Positions 23,970 through 64,000 are shown, counted from the first letter of the stretch. The stretch is 64,000 nt of DNA from Heterobilharzia americana (GCA_944470555.2 OX104129.1:48579998-48643997), one strand, 5' to 3'. The notes: a model not told the origin generated them from the letters alone. A program made the numbers and translations.

Positions 23970-26900
23970 AAAATTCTATAATCATTGATACTTTTATCAT
24001 CATATTTTGTACAGCTTCCCAAGTTGCCCTTTAACTTTGGTCGGCATATGAGATCAACATCGGGACAAAGCCGTGCTGAAGAAGTGCAGATAATCCCAGA
24101 AAAATTTAATAATGTGAAGCAAGAAAAAGATGAACCGGATTCAGAGATTGCAGGTAAAGAATATAACTTGTTAGCTTGTTTTGCAAACAATAGTTTTCTG
24201 TCATTTTAATGAAAGCCCTAATGGGGTTGTATAGTTGTTTTAATGACTGTTAACCATATTGGCACACAAATCGAATATATATTCCAATCTGCATTGAGTA
24301 GATATCGTCCCAATTAATTTGGTTCACTTGACTAAATTTAAAGTGTTGGTGTTTTGTGAAATATTGTGATGATGTATATCGCCACTGTTTCATATAGTAT
24401 TTCTTAGAGAGTGCAATCCAAGCCATGCAGCGGTACTTCATTGGTATCCGATGAATCATGAACAGTACAGATGGACTGTTCAGTATATGGAAGACCGATG
24501 TGAAAGACAAGCTTGACTCACGTAATCCATAAAGGAAATAAATAGGGAGAAGGTCTTTGTTTTGCAGCTAGTTGGTTGCGTTTTTCCTGACTAGCACGTG
24601 GTCAGACACATCAATCCTGATATCGAATATTCCGTCAGTAATACAGGTGGGTTTGTCACGAAGTTTTGTTGGTTGCTAACTCATGTAGCCTGGGACAGTT
24701 CAACATTTTTTTGAAGGTAATCAAAAGATTAATCCAATTCACATCCTAACGTTAAACTACTCAGTGGTATGAATTAACTTTTAACCATTGTCTCACATTT
24801 CACAGAGGCAGCGGGTATACCGAAAATCCTCAGAACTTTGTTGGTTATTCAAAAGTTATTACATCTTATCAGTATCCCCATCTAACAGGAACACGTTATC
24901 TGTTCACTTGAAGTCAATCACAGAGTCTTATGGTGGCATATCAGTTGTTAGAAAGACAGACATTCATTATTGCCTTACTTAATGAAGTCGAGTGTGGATA
25001 GCGATTGCACCAGAGTCAAACATCATTCATCGTCGTCGGCTAAGGTGACAACATCCCACCAGGTCTTGCACGATTGCATCGGTTCGTGTTGATGAACTAC
25101 ATAAAAAATAAACATGTACAGCACTCAATTCAGGAATAGGTGTTAGTGAAAGAGCTGTCGACTAATAAACTCAAATGCAACTTTCACTTCAGGTAATTTG
25201 ACTAAGGTGAAGGATTGATAAAAACTGAGGCATTTGTTCATACATTTGTCCTATACATATCTTTTTCTTCAAATCAGTAAAATCTGTAATCAGATATGTA
25301 GATAATGCCTTGATTAGGCTTATTTTTATGTGCTTATTGGAGCTTCACTCTTTTCATAAACAACATGGATCAGGAATCAAAACTAGTTTTCAGGAAGTTT
25401 GCCTTATTTCCGTATCCCACCACACCAGCCTTGGGAACGTTTTAAAGCAAACAATCGAAGCTTATTGGTTTATATGCTTTTTTCTACCTACACTTCTTAT
25501 ATGTGATCAGATATTGACGCTGATGTCTTATTCTGTTCCAACCTGGATAATGAGAAACTGAAGGGTCATCGAAAACCAGTTCATCTAATGCTTCCATCTG
25601 TTAACTTTTTAGGTCCATCTTTCGCGAAGGAAGTTTTGCTAAAAATTGTCTCTTAGCGGTCAGTCTTTTGAAGTCTAGATAATTACCAGTTGTTGCCTAT
25701 CACCAATCCCTGACCAGTATTTTTGCTTTGTCGTATTCACAAAGATTTATTCAGTCTACCATTCAGCTATTTAGGATCCCAATCCTCAGATCGAATTCAA
25801 AAGTATCATCCAGTATAAATTGTTTCAAGCGAATTTGCTGGAATTCGTTGGCTTTCACAAACATTTTATTGCAAATTATTGATTATTTTTACTAAATTAT
25901 CTACCGCAGATAAGATATGAAGTTAGACAGTGGTAGACTGAATCAAGAGAGTATGCTTGATACTGCTATCTCTCGATTGGATATAGAAATGATTCTAATT
26001 GAATTATTTCCACAACAACTCAGATACGAATATGCCCGTTCTTAAGATAACAAGTGATTAGAGTTCTCAAATCTCAACATCAACCATGTCGCTGTGAGAA
26101 GTGAGCAGTAATGACAGGGGATTTGTGAAGTCTACAGGTATTAGACCATCGCTACCTTCGTGGCCACCACTTGCATACGCCACACTCATCATCTGAACAA
26201 TATACGCACCCTCAGCACTAGGTCATAGATTTAAATTTTACTGTGTTTGTTTTGCTATGGATAACCAGATGGTAACATGAGCACCTACTTAAACAACAGA
26301 CTTATACAATTTCTGAGTTAACTTCAGCATATTTTTTAAGCTGCATAGCAAGTGAATCAAGTACCAGTTAGTTTTGCATAAACAGTTATTACACTGAAAT
26401 TTCAATTGTTACTTGGTTCCCAATTAACTAAATCTCGTCAGAAAATGAATATTAATATCACCTGTTGCTGTAATAGCGTTAAATAACTCTGATGGTAAGT
26501 TGCGATCGCCTTTTTAGTTTGTTATCGACTACCTTCTGTGATTTTATTTATTGTCACTTGAGGAGTGAGTACACTATCTCAGCAATTGAACAGGAGTCAA
26601 CTAATGGATTAGCAACAGTTATCGCGAATTAGTCTCCTTTTTTTTTCTAAAAAAATTAGATCTAATCGGATTTTCGTTCATTTTTGTTTGCGTCTCACTT
26701 CATTCATATTATTTTAGAACGAAATTACTAGAAAAAACATTTTTTTTCATAAATATTCATGCATTGATTTTACGCTACGTATGGTTTGACGGTTCAGATC
26801 TATTGACTTATATAAAACTAACCTTTCATTATGTTTCACGTTTCTTACCTTTTTGCATTATTACCAGACTGTAGGCAATTTTGTTCACCCAAGTTCAAAT

Positions 26901-27473
26901 TAAAACGTAATAATAACAATCGTGTCTATGTTGGAGCTGATGTTGATTATGATGATGCTGATGATGATGATTTAGACGAAGAGGATGATGAAACGGAAAA
27001 TAGTGATGCAATGGATAGTGAAGAGGATATTGCTCTCAGTGATGAAGATTCAGTCTCCGAAGATAGTCAGTTAGCCAACAAAATGTCAACTTTATATCAG
27101 TATTCCAAGTATTCTGTATTTAGACGATCAACTTATCACGGTGTTCATGAATCATCGGGATGTGAACAAGCAATACAATCCTCACCGTTGTCATCAGGAT
27201 CAGTGTTGAGAACACCACATTACAAGAGATACTCACACTCAGAATCGGACATAAATAAAAGAATGACGGCCTTGTCATCCTCCTGTGATTTAACTGGTCA
27301 CGAACAAAAGAAACAGTCAGAAACACCTTTGAAGTTACTAAAGAAATCAATTCGAGAATCGTATCAGGCAATAAGTGTGAGCATGTTATAAAGGCAGTTA
27401 CCATTATTATTGTTATAACTGTTCGGCATCAAATGTATACGAAGTCATTTAGATATGCATAGATCAGATTAGC

Positions 27474-27546
<73 letters not shown>

Positions 27547-29552
27547 TCGTAACAAATTCACATTCAGCAAGCGAAAAACATAATTTAGAACAGTACTCTA
27601 ATATTATCAAACTACTGGCAATCGGACCACCATAAGAAATAAAGATAATGCAACTCAACATGGTGCAAGCCTATCCAATAGACTATAAGCCACACTTGTT
27701 GTGTTAGGGCTGTTGGATACTATTTGGTCGTCCAAGTCGAAGTAGCTGGAGTGGGGTTCGAACTCGGGGCCTATTGCTTGGAGGTCGAGTTCTTAAGTCA
27801 ATGACCTCATCTATCACAATGTTAGCTGATTATTTTTCTGCTCTGATATTAGCAAGTAGAAAGGATGGAATAAAAACTGAACCAATTTAGACGTTCGGAG
27901 ATGACTAACAAGAAAAACACTGGAACTGAACTCATACAAGGTTTGCCCCATAATCTTGAGAAAAACTTAGTCTCTTGTAACCTTGAAACACGTGGTAATA
28001 GAGTGCGACAAGCTCTTAGGCCTAGATTCGATATCTGCTGATTTGGTTCTTATAGATTATCTTATTCTGTAAGATATTACATGAGTTCTGAACATCTGAA
28101 TACTGATATCTGCGACTCCTGAACTGGATAGTCTGGATTTATAGGTTTTTCGATCAGTTGTTTGAAAACTCTTAACCAAAGTACACAAATTCTGGCTCAT
28201 TACCATAAGCTATTATTAAGTTAGGTTGTCAGTCTAAATTATTTTGTTAAAAGAATTTTACACTAAAGATGGGATTACCACGATTACTGTTTTTCGATGA
28301 GTCGTTTTACTAATTTATCCTATGCTACGCCTTTATTTCCAGTAACTATGACGAACCCTGGTGGGAAACAATATCACTGATTGGGAGACAGGTACATTCA
28401 CCTAACGAAATCCGCATCCTGGATTCCACTGCTAGCCACTATCCATCACTATTAGCTACTTCTCTATTCAAGTGATGAAAATTTATGACTAATGAGCATG
28501 AATATAATAGAATTTAGATAATTAAACTCTGGTTTCTGTATACCTAGGAGTTGCACATATCAATAAAGATAGTTTGGATTTACTGCCTTCGAAACAAACA
28601 GTAGTGTGGCCTGTTGGCTTGCATTTTGATGATGAATAACAGTAGAAGACAAGCGTAGGAATCTATTTTTATCTTAAAATCACCAGTTTCATTTATCTTT
28701 ATCCGAGGTAGTGTTTCAAATGACCCTGAGGTTCAACCACCATCTAAAATTCGACATAGAACAACTGTTTTATCTAACCTACTTATAAGTAGTGTGAATA
28801 ATTACAGCAAAAACTACTTACATTGTATCCTCACTCGGGTTTTTTTGTGCTTTTAGAAATCGAAGCTTTCACTGCAGTTGAGTCAGCTCCAAAATACTGA
28901 AGATAATTCAAATGAATCAGCATTATTCGAGAAAATTACACCTCAACTTACCAATCGTTTATTAAATCCCAGTGTAAATGACAGACAAATAAACTTACAG
29001 ACGGTTACTTTGGAAGAATTGCTGTACGGGAGTCGAGTTGTCAGTGCCAGTCGTAGCGGTAGCATTAGGGGAGGCAGTGTTAGTCATATTGAAAAAGGTA
29101 ATAATACCGCAGGCAAAACAATGTCAACAACATCTGATTCTAATTACATCTTAGAGATAAATGATCAGCCTATCCTCCTAGACTATCTCAATAATAAAGC
29201 TATATATGAAAGATTACAACAACTATTTAAACATTATACTCAACCAAGTATAATGAACTCAGTGTTATTCTACACAGAATACAATAATCCTATCAATACC
29301 TTCACTACCAATTCTGTTATTGATACACTTTCACAATCTGTTAATTCAGAGTTCAACACACCAATAATACATGATTATGGTTTATATGAATTATTACAAC
29401 ACGTCTATATACCGGAGATTATTTTGTCTAGAAGTCAAAAATTAACTGAAAAACTGAGACGTAAACAAATGTATTCATTAATTCAGTTGGATAGAGTTCG
29501 TCGTGAATTATTTATTCTGAATGATACAAAAATGATGGGAACTACGAGTTAA
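17700..29552 (+). CDS. Unidentified multi-exon protein, C-terminal part (five exons)
   Basis: Five exons (17700-18114, 21547-21881, 24015-24153, 26868-27376, 28857-29552) join in one frame; each junction has GT/AG and the phases agree (1, 0, 1, 0). They encode roughly 697 residues and a stop. I do not recognise the family. Visible traits: a well-folded-looking segment with PGDESLQALRVVASTILISLHSIGRYLEL across the first junction; an arginine/serine-rich tract (RRRESVVSLRSRYRISRATS); a strongly acidic low-complexity run in exon 4; and a C-terminal helical segment, HVYIPEIILSRSQKLTEKL then RRKQMYSLIQLDRVRREL. There is no signal peptide or clear membrane span in the visible part. The first exon is probably internal, so upstream exons may be missing from view; an alternative is a start at ATG 17667. 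I compared from memory with UNC79, UNC80 and NALCN and found no match. Confidence 0.75.
18115..19875 (+). other. Intron of the unidentified gene, left part
   Basis: No repeat or gene that I can name. An isolated FADDI-like reading near 19058 is not backed by other reverse transcriptase motifs. Confidence 0.4.
19876..20160 (-). mobile_element. Sm-alpha-like SINE, complete minus-strand copy
   Basis: Read on the minus strand: tRNA-like head (CTTAGTGGATAACGC near 20140, GGGTTCGAGTCCC near 20095), linker with CAACATCACTCACTG, hammerhead block (about 19997-20050), then the 3' part ending at ACTTGTAAT-type sequence near 19876. The ribozyme core reads CTAGAAA instead of CTGANGA, so it should be dead. 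Confidence 0.7.
20163..20290 (+). mobile_element. Sm-alpha-like SINE fragment, head-to-head with the previous copy
   Basis: A plus-strand fragment with the linker and hammerhead block ACCAGCTGGTGAGTCCC (about 20192), GATGAAACTCACGTC, then a 3' flank through CTAGTCACCAAGATC that mirrors the minus copy's 19990-19970 side. Core A6 is G (CTGGTGA), so it is expected to be inactive. It lacks the tRNA-like head. Confidence 0.6.
20490..21165 (+). mobile_element. 3' end of a second LINE family (LINE-2)
   Basis: The translation from 20489 reads LRRLQVFDHRFLRSISHIPW and later LHRLRWLGHVLRMPSCRLPRH, a C-terminal region after the reverse transcriptase that recurs here at seven places. It ends in 'gttacgcagtaatgcttgg' and a GAT-repeat tail at about 21130-21155. 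No reverse transcriptase core is present, so this is a 5'-truncated copy in an intron of the unidentified gene. Confidence 0.75.
21547..21881 (+). CDS. Unidentified gene, exon 2 of visible set
   Basis: Acceptor after CAATCAG, donor GTTAGT. Encodes the segment from RYLELTETKPP to LKQIK. It is rich in arginine and serine in the middle (RRRESVVSLRSRYRISRA), which may be a phosphorylatable linker. Enters in phase 1 and leaves in phase 0. Confidence 0.75.
21905..22065 (-). mobile_element. SINE family B fragment
   Basis: Minus-strand fragment with B-box-like GGTTCAATCCC (near 22030), then a hammerhead-like block (about 21965-22010). The core has changed to TCGAAGA, so it is likely inactive. Confidence 0.6.
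22066..24014 (+). other. Rest of intron 2 of the unidentified gene
   Basis: AT-rich with a long TA microsatellite near its 3' end (23911-23966), only 48 bases upstream of the next exon. No genes seen. Confidence 0.5.
23911..23966. repeat. (AT)n microsatellite
   Basis: An uninterrupted alternating AT run of 56 bases. Short frames through it on the minus strand are artefacts. Confidence 0.95.
24015..24153 (+). CDS. Unidentified gene, exon 3 of visible set
   Basis: Acceptor after TTGTACAG, donor GTAAAG, phase 0 in and phase 1 out. Encodes LPKLPFNFGRHMRSTSGQS and a charged tail ending in KDEPDSEIA. Short and without a recognised domain; support comes from the matching phases on both sides. Confidence 0.65.
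24154..26867 (+). other. Intron 3 of the unidentified gene
   Basis: 2.7 kb with no recognised gene or repeat. Several short open frames (for example around 25310-25561) have no splice or family support. Confidence 0.45.
26868..27376 (+). CDS. Unidentified gene, exon 4 of visible set (acidic tract)
   Basis: Acceptor after TTATTACCAG, donor GTGAGC. The protein has CRQFCSPKFKLKR, then a run of Asp/Glu (about 26935-27060) with serine-acidic sites resembling casein kinase 2 targets, then a basic/serine-rich stretch ending SIRESYQAIS. It is probably disordered. GAT repeats at 26944-26970 make this segment prone to length change. Confidence 0.75.
27474..27544. repeat. (TTA)n microsatellite
   Basis: A perfect TTA/ATT run of 71 bases, nearly 24 units, about 100 bases after the exon 4 donor. 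Confidence 0.95.
28340..28445 (+). mobile_element. Decayed Sm-alpha-like SINE fragment
   Basis: The linker (GTGGGAAACAATATCACTG, 28361-28379) and 3' part of the family are present, but most of the hammerhead (core and stem II) is deleted. Only the GAAA and CTGGATTCC side remains, near 28400-28430. Confidence 0.6.
28857..29552 (+). CDS. Unidentified gene, terminal exon
   Basis: Acceptor after GTGCTTTTAG, phase 0, stop TAA at 29550-29552. 231 residues starting KSKLSLQLSQLQNTED. The C-terminal 50 residues (HVYIPEIILSRSQKLTEKL, then RRKQMYSLIQLDRVRRELF) look like a conserved helix pair. An Asn/Ser-rich linker lies before it. No known domain recognised. Confidence 0.8.
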   Translation, partial: KSKLSLQLSQLQNTEDNSNESALFEKITPQLTNRLLNPSVNDRQINLQTVTLEELLYGSRVVSASRSGSIRGGSVSHIEKGNNTAGKTMSTTSDSNYILEINDQPILLDYLNNKAIYERLQQLFKHYTQPSIMNSVLFYTEYNNPINTFTTNSVIDTLSQSVNSEFNTPIIHDYGLYELLQHVYIPEIILSRSQKLTEKLRRKQMYSLIQLDRVRRELFILNDTKMMGTTS

Positions 29553-30739
29553 AACAACAGAAAACAATTTATTCATCATTTATTTTATTTTGAATTATAT
29601 ATATATATATATATAATGTTTATGTGTGTATATATCAAATCTGCAACTATAAACATGAATTCTGAGTTTTTCTTACAGCTATATGTACTACTGAATAAAC
29701 TACTTAAAGGGAAGATATTTATTCCATTGACTTCCTTATGATTGCAATTATAAGAAGAGATATGTCAATTTGTGTTTATATGATGCTTTTTTCGAAGTTA
29801 TCATTACTTAATATTTTCTGATATTGTTAAAAAGATTATGTTTAGAAATGAGTCAGTGTCTCTTCCATCACTGACTGACTAACTTTACATGCATCTCTAG
29901 ACGATGTGTTATATTTTATCTCATGAGCAATACTTCATAGAGAAATATACAAATATGCTGATTTATTTTTATTTAATTCATGTTCATTTTCAATGTTGTT
30001 TCTGTTGATTTTTGTTTTAAAAATTTTGGTTATGAGGCTATTTACTTTTTTGATTACTTTCCTTTTGTACTTGCGTATATGTCCGCATAGGAAGAAATGA
30101 AAGTGTTTTTGTGACTATATTTGTGATGAACAAAACATATACATGGAAAATATCAGAAAATGAGTTTTATTTATAAACAACGAAACAAAAATTTTGTTTT
30201 ATTAATAGTGATATGTATTTCTAGATTGAGGTGTTATGGTTCCCTTGATCGAAAGATGTTCTCCACTCTTCGACAAGTTGATCCTAAATATCCCTTGTGA
30301 TTATTATTAATTCGTATCTTATTAGTTGTGCATTTTCGATCTTTTAATTTTTTGTTTTTCTGAAATAACTTCATTTTTTTCAAAGTTCATTTCATTCTGC
30401 ACACCGGGAACTTTCTTATTTACAATGATTTGTTTAAATTTATTATGAACTTTTAAGTAAAATGTGAAGAAAATGTTATTTTAGACAACCATTTTATCAC
30501 TATGATTCGAGTTAGTAAAAGCAACTTACTATAACGCTCAACTGCATAGAATTACTAATATATTGTGTTCACCGATTCAATGGTAAGCAGTATAAAAAAT
30601 TTGAGAAAATATCGATACACTGACCTTTCAGCTGTAGAAGGGTGAGTAATGTTTATTTCGCGCTATATATAAATAGCATAGTCAATATCAATTAAACGAA
30701 TATTTACTTTCAATTTGGAGGTTTATGGAGACTTCATTA
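29553..30739 (+). other. 3' UTR and AT-rich downstream region
   Basis: Contains an (AT)n run at about 29597-29617 and a likely polyadenylation signal at 29694-29699. Nothing else is recognised. Confidence 0.5.
29694..29699 (+). terminator. Candidate polyadenylation signal AATAAA
   Basis: First canonical AATAAA after the stop codon of the unidentified gene, 142 bases downstream. Confidence 0.5.
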
Positions 30740-30850
30740 ATTTTAGGTTGGTATTCATCACGAACTGACATCAGTTAAAGAACCAATGAGAACTTACAAG
30801 CACTAGACAGCTGTTTCGTCCTAGTATGGAATTCTTTTGATATTATTTGC
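30740..30850 (-). mobile_element. SINE family B fragment
   Basis: Minus-strand 3' part of the family: TCCATACTAGGACGAAACAG (hammerhead stem II and GAAAC, about 30808-30827), then the end segment with ACTGATGTCAGTTCGTGATG. The 5' half, including the CUGANGA side, is missing. Confidence 0.65.
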
Positions 30851-31649
30851 TCGATAATAGAATATACAACGTACATTCGATTTAGTCCAGTAAAATAATA
30901 AGCAACAAATTAAAAGGTACAAATGACCCTCCACTTTCAAACCTAACTCCCACAAATGAACAATATAAAATGGATTTGTATCATAACAAGTGATGTTGTG
31001 TGTACACACAATTAGGATATTTGGCCATTGCCTTAGTTTCAACCCACTTTTGTTTAAATGGTCGATTTGTTCTGATAAATATTTTCATAACGAGAAAAAT
31101 CTATATTCGATTATTAATTTCATGCTGATCATAAATATCTGCTGTAAGCAATGTATGCTTTTGAGTAAAGCTGTAGGTCCTCAGAAGTTACATGTTGCAT
31201 CTGGCAGTGAATGGATTTTACAACTACCCATCTCATCTGAATACTTAGTTTACAGAACTGATCACATATTACTGATGAAAGGTAATTCAGTTTCTACTTT
31301 TTGGTTCCTTTAGTGATTTCTAACCCAAAGTATTACAAGACAGTAGCTAAATAACGAATAGACCATGCATTTAAAGAAAGCGAAATGGTAGAACACAAAT
31401 TTGTCACACACCACTCAAATTCCTAAATGTAAACCATCGAGTTCCTTATGAGTAGATTTAATCGACAATGATTATGTCATACTAGTGAATATAAACATGC
31501 CTTTCACCATCACAATTGTTAATAGTACCAGTCTAGATTTCACTTCTCATATTTTTAAAGAAACTGAAGTGTCTAAGGACATTTGTGGCCAATCACATAG
31601 TCCGTAACTTCAACAACTAACATTTAAGTGGTGATCCTATTGAGTTTTC

Positions 31650-32050
31650 ATAAGTTCGGATAGTTGACTTTTAACTAGTGGGTCACGGAGTTGGAGCCTA
31701 CTCCATATACATAGTAGATTTGAGGAGTCAGTTAGTATCACCGGGCCTCACATAAGAGATGGAGATCATTGGCTAGTGAACGAACCTGCATCCAGTTGTT
31801 GAATCACATAAAAATAATAGTTTGATGTAATGTACTGAAGACAATTAACAACGCCGTTACGAGTAAAGTCTGACTGGAAATATAAACAGCAATAGCCATT
31901 GCATGTGAGTTGTATATTAGGAGTCACACCTAACAAATGAAGAATAATGGCTCCCGAGATCGCATTAGTTGAAATGTAAAATTAATCTGTGACCCACTAT
32001 TTGAAAGTCGACTACCTAAATCGCAACTCCAAAACTTCAGCCTGCAACTG
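31650..32050. mobile_element. tRNA-like SINE family C traces, both orientations
   Basis: A plus-strand copy starts near 31660 (GTTGACTTTTAACTAGTGGG, 31661-31680), and a minus-strand trace near 31990-32020 holds the reverse of the same segment. The family consensus resembles GTTGACTTTCAACCAATGGG followed by TCGCGGGTTCAAAT. Both are degraded. Confidence 0.45.
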
Positions 32051-32639
32051 AATATCAAACAAAGTGAGTAGCATACAGACAAAAATTACATTCCTTCCCA
32101 AGAAAAGCTTCATTCAAAGGTCCTACTCCACATTCAATTTGAAACCTATAATCACATGTTTCCCTGGTATTCGCAATAGATTTGTTTCCTAAATATAATT
32201 ACGAGACTTGACAAATACTACCAATTCCATAACCATCTTGGTTACTTAAGCTACTTATGGTATTCCCAAGATGTTAATTGCTCCAACAGGCTGTTCCGGT
32301 GACTATTCTTGAGATATTTCGAGGTATAATATTTGATATATAAGACTAGATGTATTTATCTATCCTTCAGCATTATTTTACAAACAAGAATAATTTGTCT
32401 CTATCGTGATAACACGCTGGGTTTCCCTTCAGCTCACGCAGTATCACATAATGAAAATGATAGGCACGAGTTTGATTTCAGGATAGTACAAAAATGTCCT
32501 TCAGCCTGTTGATAGTATCAGGATAACCACAAGAAAACTGGTCTTCAGCAAGGAAGCATGACTGCAGATATGAAGTGCTTACTGAAGTATGTTCTTGACT
32601 GACCTATATGTCGGAATCTCCATGAGCACTGTTTTCTTA

Positions 32640-33165
32640 GTTGGTTGCGCACTGCCAAGGAGTCCCATACCAGGACAAAACAGCGATCCCATACTTTCAA
32701 TGGTTCTCTAACTGATCTCAGTCTGTGATGAACACCGAATTGAAATTAATAAGTCCGCAAAAACCTCCAATTTGAAATCCTGTCCAGTGCTCGTCAGTGG
32801 CTTGCTACGAGATGAAATCTCACGAGGTTGTAATGAGAAGACCTGAACGGTTGGGGGAAACCAATTCGGACGTGAGGACAGGTACTCGATGACAGCAGCG
32901 GATGGGGGTCGTGCCGTACCGCGAACCGACAGAAGTAGGAAACTGTGGACCAATAAATCCCGACCTAGTGGCTCAATGGTAACGTGCACGCTACGAAACC
33001 TGGGGGCTCTGGGTCCGATCCTTAGCGGAATCGCGAGTGTGCACCCTTGAGGGTCTCATGCTAGAATAAAACAGCTGTGTAGTACTCGCAGGTTCTCCAA
33101 CTGCTATCAGTTCGGATGAACACTAAATTGAAATCAATTAAATCCTCAAACTTCTAAATTGAAAT
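32640..33165 (+). mobile_element. Two tandem copies of SINE family B
   Basis: A 5'-truncated copy (32640-32775) is followed directly by a fuller copy (about 32790-33165), both plus. Landmarks are AATGAGAAGACCTG (32838), GTGGCTCAATGGTAACG (about 32968) and GGTCCGATCC (about 33012). The hammerhead-like blocks (about 32650 and 33040) have lost core bases. Minus-strand open frames across here are artefacts. Confidence 0.65.
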
Positions 33166-33169
33166 AGCT

Positions 33170-34768
33170 GTGCTTTGTTGGTTAGACTGAGTTTCCATTT
33201 TAACCAGAACCTGCATTTCATATCATCGTAACTGATATTGAACAAGGTGAAATCGTCTTAATTCAAGAGATATCTATGATCAGTATTTCCGTGTATTACC
33301 CGATAGAGAGAGCAAGGTGTTCGCATTTTGATAGTCAGTCTTCGCATCCATTCCATTTCCTTGATACTCTAACTTCCAGTGTTATTTCACTTCACCTTTG
33401 TTTGAGAATTACCTTCATCTTGATGAAACCACCTTGATCATAAAAGGTAGTGTTTCTTTACAAATCACATATCCCTTCCTTGACTGTATACAGGTTATAG
33501 ACAGTCTTAAATCTTACATAGTCTTCTTTTTGTTATCATTCGACCTTAAGCTCATTATCTAAAACTATTCAAAAGTCTAGATTTACATACACAGATATGC
33601 TGCTCCCACTGAATTTCGTGCTTTTAGTGATAAGACACAACCCTTTACAACACTTATCGCAAACTAGCCGATATGTCTATGTTATAGACAAGTGACATGT
33701 TTTGCGCAAGCCAAGTCACTGCCTACCTCAGTGCACCTTGCAAACTGAAATAACATCATCTTAACAAGAAAGTTAAGCGTGGCCAAACTAAAACGTAGAA
33801 TAGATTCATGAAGCCACTGACTTTTAGACAAAGATGGGTAGATTATCTTGCTGGTGTCCCCGAAATGTTAAGAGTCAGTAGTTGAGAACTCTTAGTGACA
33901 TGGATCAAAATCGATCATATTAACGCAGATATGCTGACCTTTTATCAACTTCGAAATTCTAAACATTTAAAATAAACTTTACTCATTTATTCTTTCACTC
34001 TTTTTCTATACACTTCTTTTTTTGTGTGCCGTTGTTAAATGTGGCAACTTGAGCTGATGTTCTTTTCCCCAAGGTTCCACGATGATTTGTTTATCTTACA
34101 GTCCAATAACACTGATCTCCTACGAATTACTCGATCAGAGAATGTATAATTTCCAAAATGAATACTTAAATCCATTATTTCTTAGTACCTACTCTCATTT
34201 CTTAACTAATCCACACGTAACTATTCAAAGGAATAAATGTAAGCAAGCCTTATGAAGGCTACACAAGTTCATTACTTACGAAATTAAGTTAACTAGAACT
34301 TTGGAAAGGTATTCCAGAACATTACAAATATATGAAAAACGATTACAGCATACAGCAGTGTCGACAGTATGTATACTTATTCGCAGTAGTATGTAGCATA
34401 AAAATAGCGGTACAGAAACATAAACAAATACCGAAGAATGATGGGAGACAAAAAAACTATAATATGAACAATGGAAGTGAATGGATGGGGGATTACAATC
34501 AGCAGGTATGTGACCATGAGTAGCAAAATACAGACCTGGTTGGCTGCCAATCGTCTACCTCATAAAATATATAAAAAATTTTCCTAAATGCATAATTGAT
34601 TATATATGTATATTTACAGCTAAGAGTGCATCAAGAGGCGATGATAATAATCATATGCACATGACAGATGATCATTAAATATTTTTTTAATGTGTTTGTT
34701 CGAGTAAAGAAAAGGAGATGCAAGGAGTAAATCTGTATGAAACACAGAGGTTAGCATCCTCATTATTA
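33170..34768. other. Intergenic stretch downstream of SMC3
   Basis: No gene recognised. A weakly LINE-2-like trace (GTGGCCAAACTAAAACGTAG near 33780) may be a further decayed 3' end of the second LINE family. Confidence 0.35.
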
Positions 34769-63477
<28,709 letters not shown>

Positions 63478-64000
63478 CTAGCAAGGAAGAAATAATGATA
63501 GTTTAAATTTAAAAGCATGGATAAACTTAAAAAACTGAAATCAACAAATTCGATATGAATAAAATTGAAATGAATGTTTCTCTACAATGATAAGCTTTTT
63601 AGTTTTGCCTAAAATACCAGCAAAATTTAAAATCCATTTTGTGTGTAAATACTTGCTTTAAATTTATTTACAACTGATTTGATCCATCTTACAATGAACA
63701 AAACCTTCATGGAGAATAAATAACATCAAAATAATTTTGGCAACGGCAGCCTAACGTGGCTGATTAAACATTTTTTTAGAATAAAACCATCATTCAATGA
63801 TACTGGTATTAGCAGTACATAACTACAATATCAAAACTTATGAGAAATATGCAAATACGAAATGTAGATCCATGCTAGTACAATTTCAGCAATGAATCGG
63901 GAAATTCTCGCTTTGAAAATAAGGTGAATATTCAAAGTGCTCAGTCAGCTTAAATAGTAAAAATGCCGAATAAAGTTTTATGTTTCCTTAGAACAGTCAT
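63478..64000 (-). other. SMC3 intron running off the window
   Basis: No exon is visible. The exons for the N-terminal ATPase head must lie beyond 64000. Confidence 0.6.

Larger units (their letters stand above)
27377..28856 (+). other. Intron 4 of the unidentified gene
   Basis: Holds the (TTA)n run at 27474-27544, a minus-strand tRNA-like repeat trace at about 27670-27810 (with GAGTTCGAACCCC) and a decayed Sm-alpha-like fragment at 28340-28445. Confidence 0.5.

Noticed and set aside
23909..24190. Minus-strand open frame ending in alternating Tyr-Ile
   Set aside because: It runs through the AT microsatellite and overlaps exon 3 of the plus-strand gene in antisense.
27481..27543. Regular repeats considered as a CRISPR-like array
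   Set aside because: Simple trinucleotide microsatellite with no spacers; CRISPR is not expected in an animal genome.
17700..29552. Assignment of the unidentified gene to UNC79, UNC80 or NALCN
   Set aside because: The visible segments do not match what I recall of those proteins; naming it would be a guess.

Overview
The window looks like flatworm DNA, most likely a blood fluke (Schistosoma); I cannot fix the species. The reasons are an AT-rich background with kilobase-scale introns, an RTE-clade non-LTR retrotransposon of schistosome type, and many short tRNA-like retroposons that carry hammerhead ribozymes in the manner of the schistosome Sm-alpha repeat. There is no bacterial-style gene organisation.

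Layout: 1-9700 is gene-poor and littered with SINE-like repeats. At 9757-11235 (minus) lies an uninterrupted kynureninase gene. At 14016-17248 (plus) lies a near full-length RTE retrotransposon with a perfect 12-bp target-site duplication, its open reading frame broken by several small indels and a deletion in the reverse transcriptase. From about 17700 to 29552 (plus) five exons form the 3' part of a gene I do not recognise; all exon phases agree. After a 5.2-kb repeat-bearing intergenic stretch, 34769-63477 (minus) holds 15 exons of SMC3, the cohesin ATPase subunit. Joined, they give 941 residues running from the first coiled coil through the hinge to the C-terminal ATPase lobe and stop. The N-terminal exons, including Walker A, lie beyond the right edge. 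The SMC3 gene and the unidentified gene converge.

The SMC3 introns are full of mobile DNA: two inverted RTE fragments, at least six fragments of a second LINE family, and three tRNA-like SINE families. The most unusual observations are (i) a 398-bp stretch that is base-for-base identical between two inverted RTE fragments whose flanks have diverged, which suggests gene conversion; (ii) hammerhead ribozyme motifs in two different SINE families, one with a canonical core and perfect stem I; and (iii) head-to-head inverted pairs of the hammerhead repeat.

The genes are not functionally linked as an operon would be: kynureninase belongs to tryptophan catabolism and SMC3 to chromosome cohesion.
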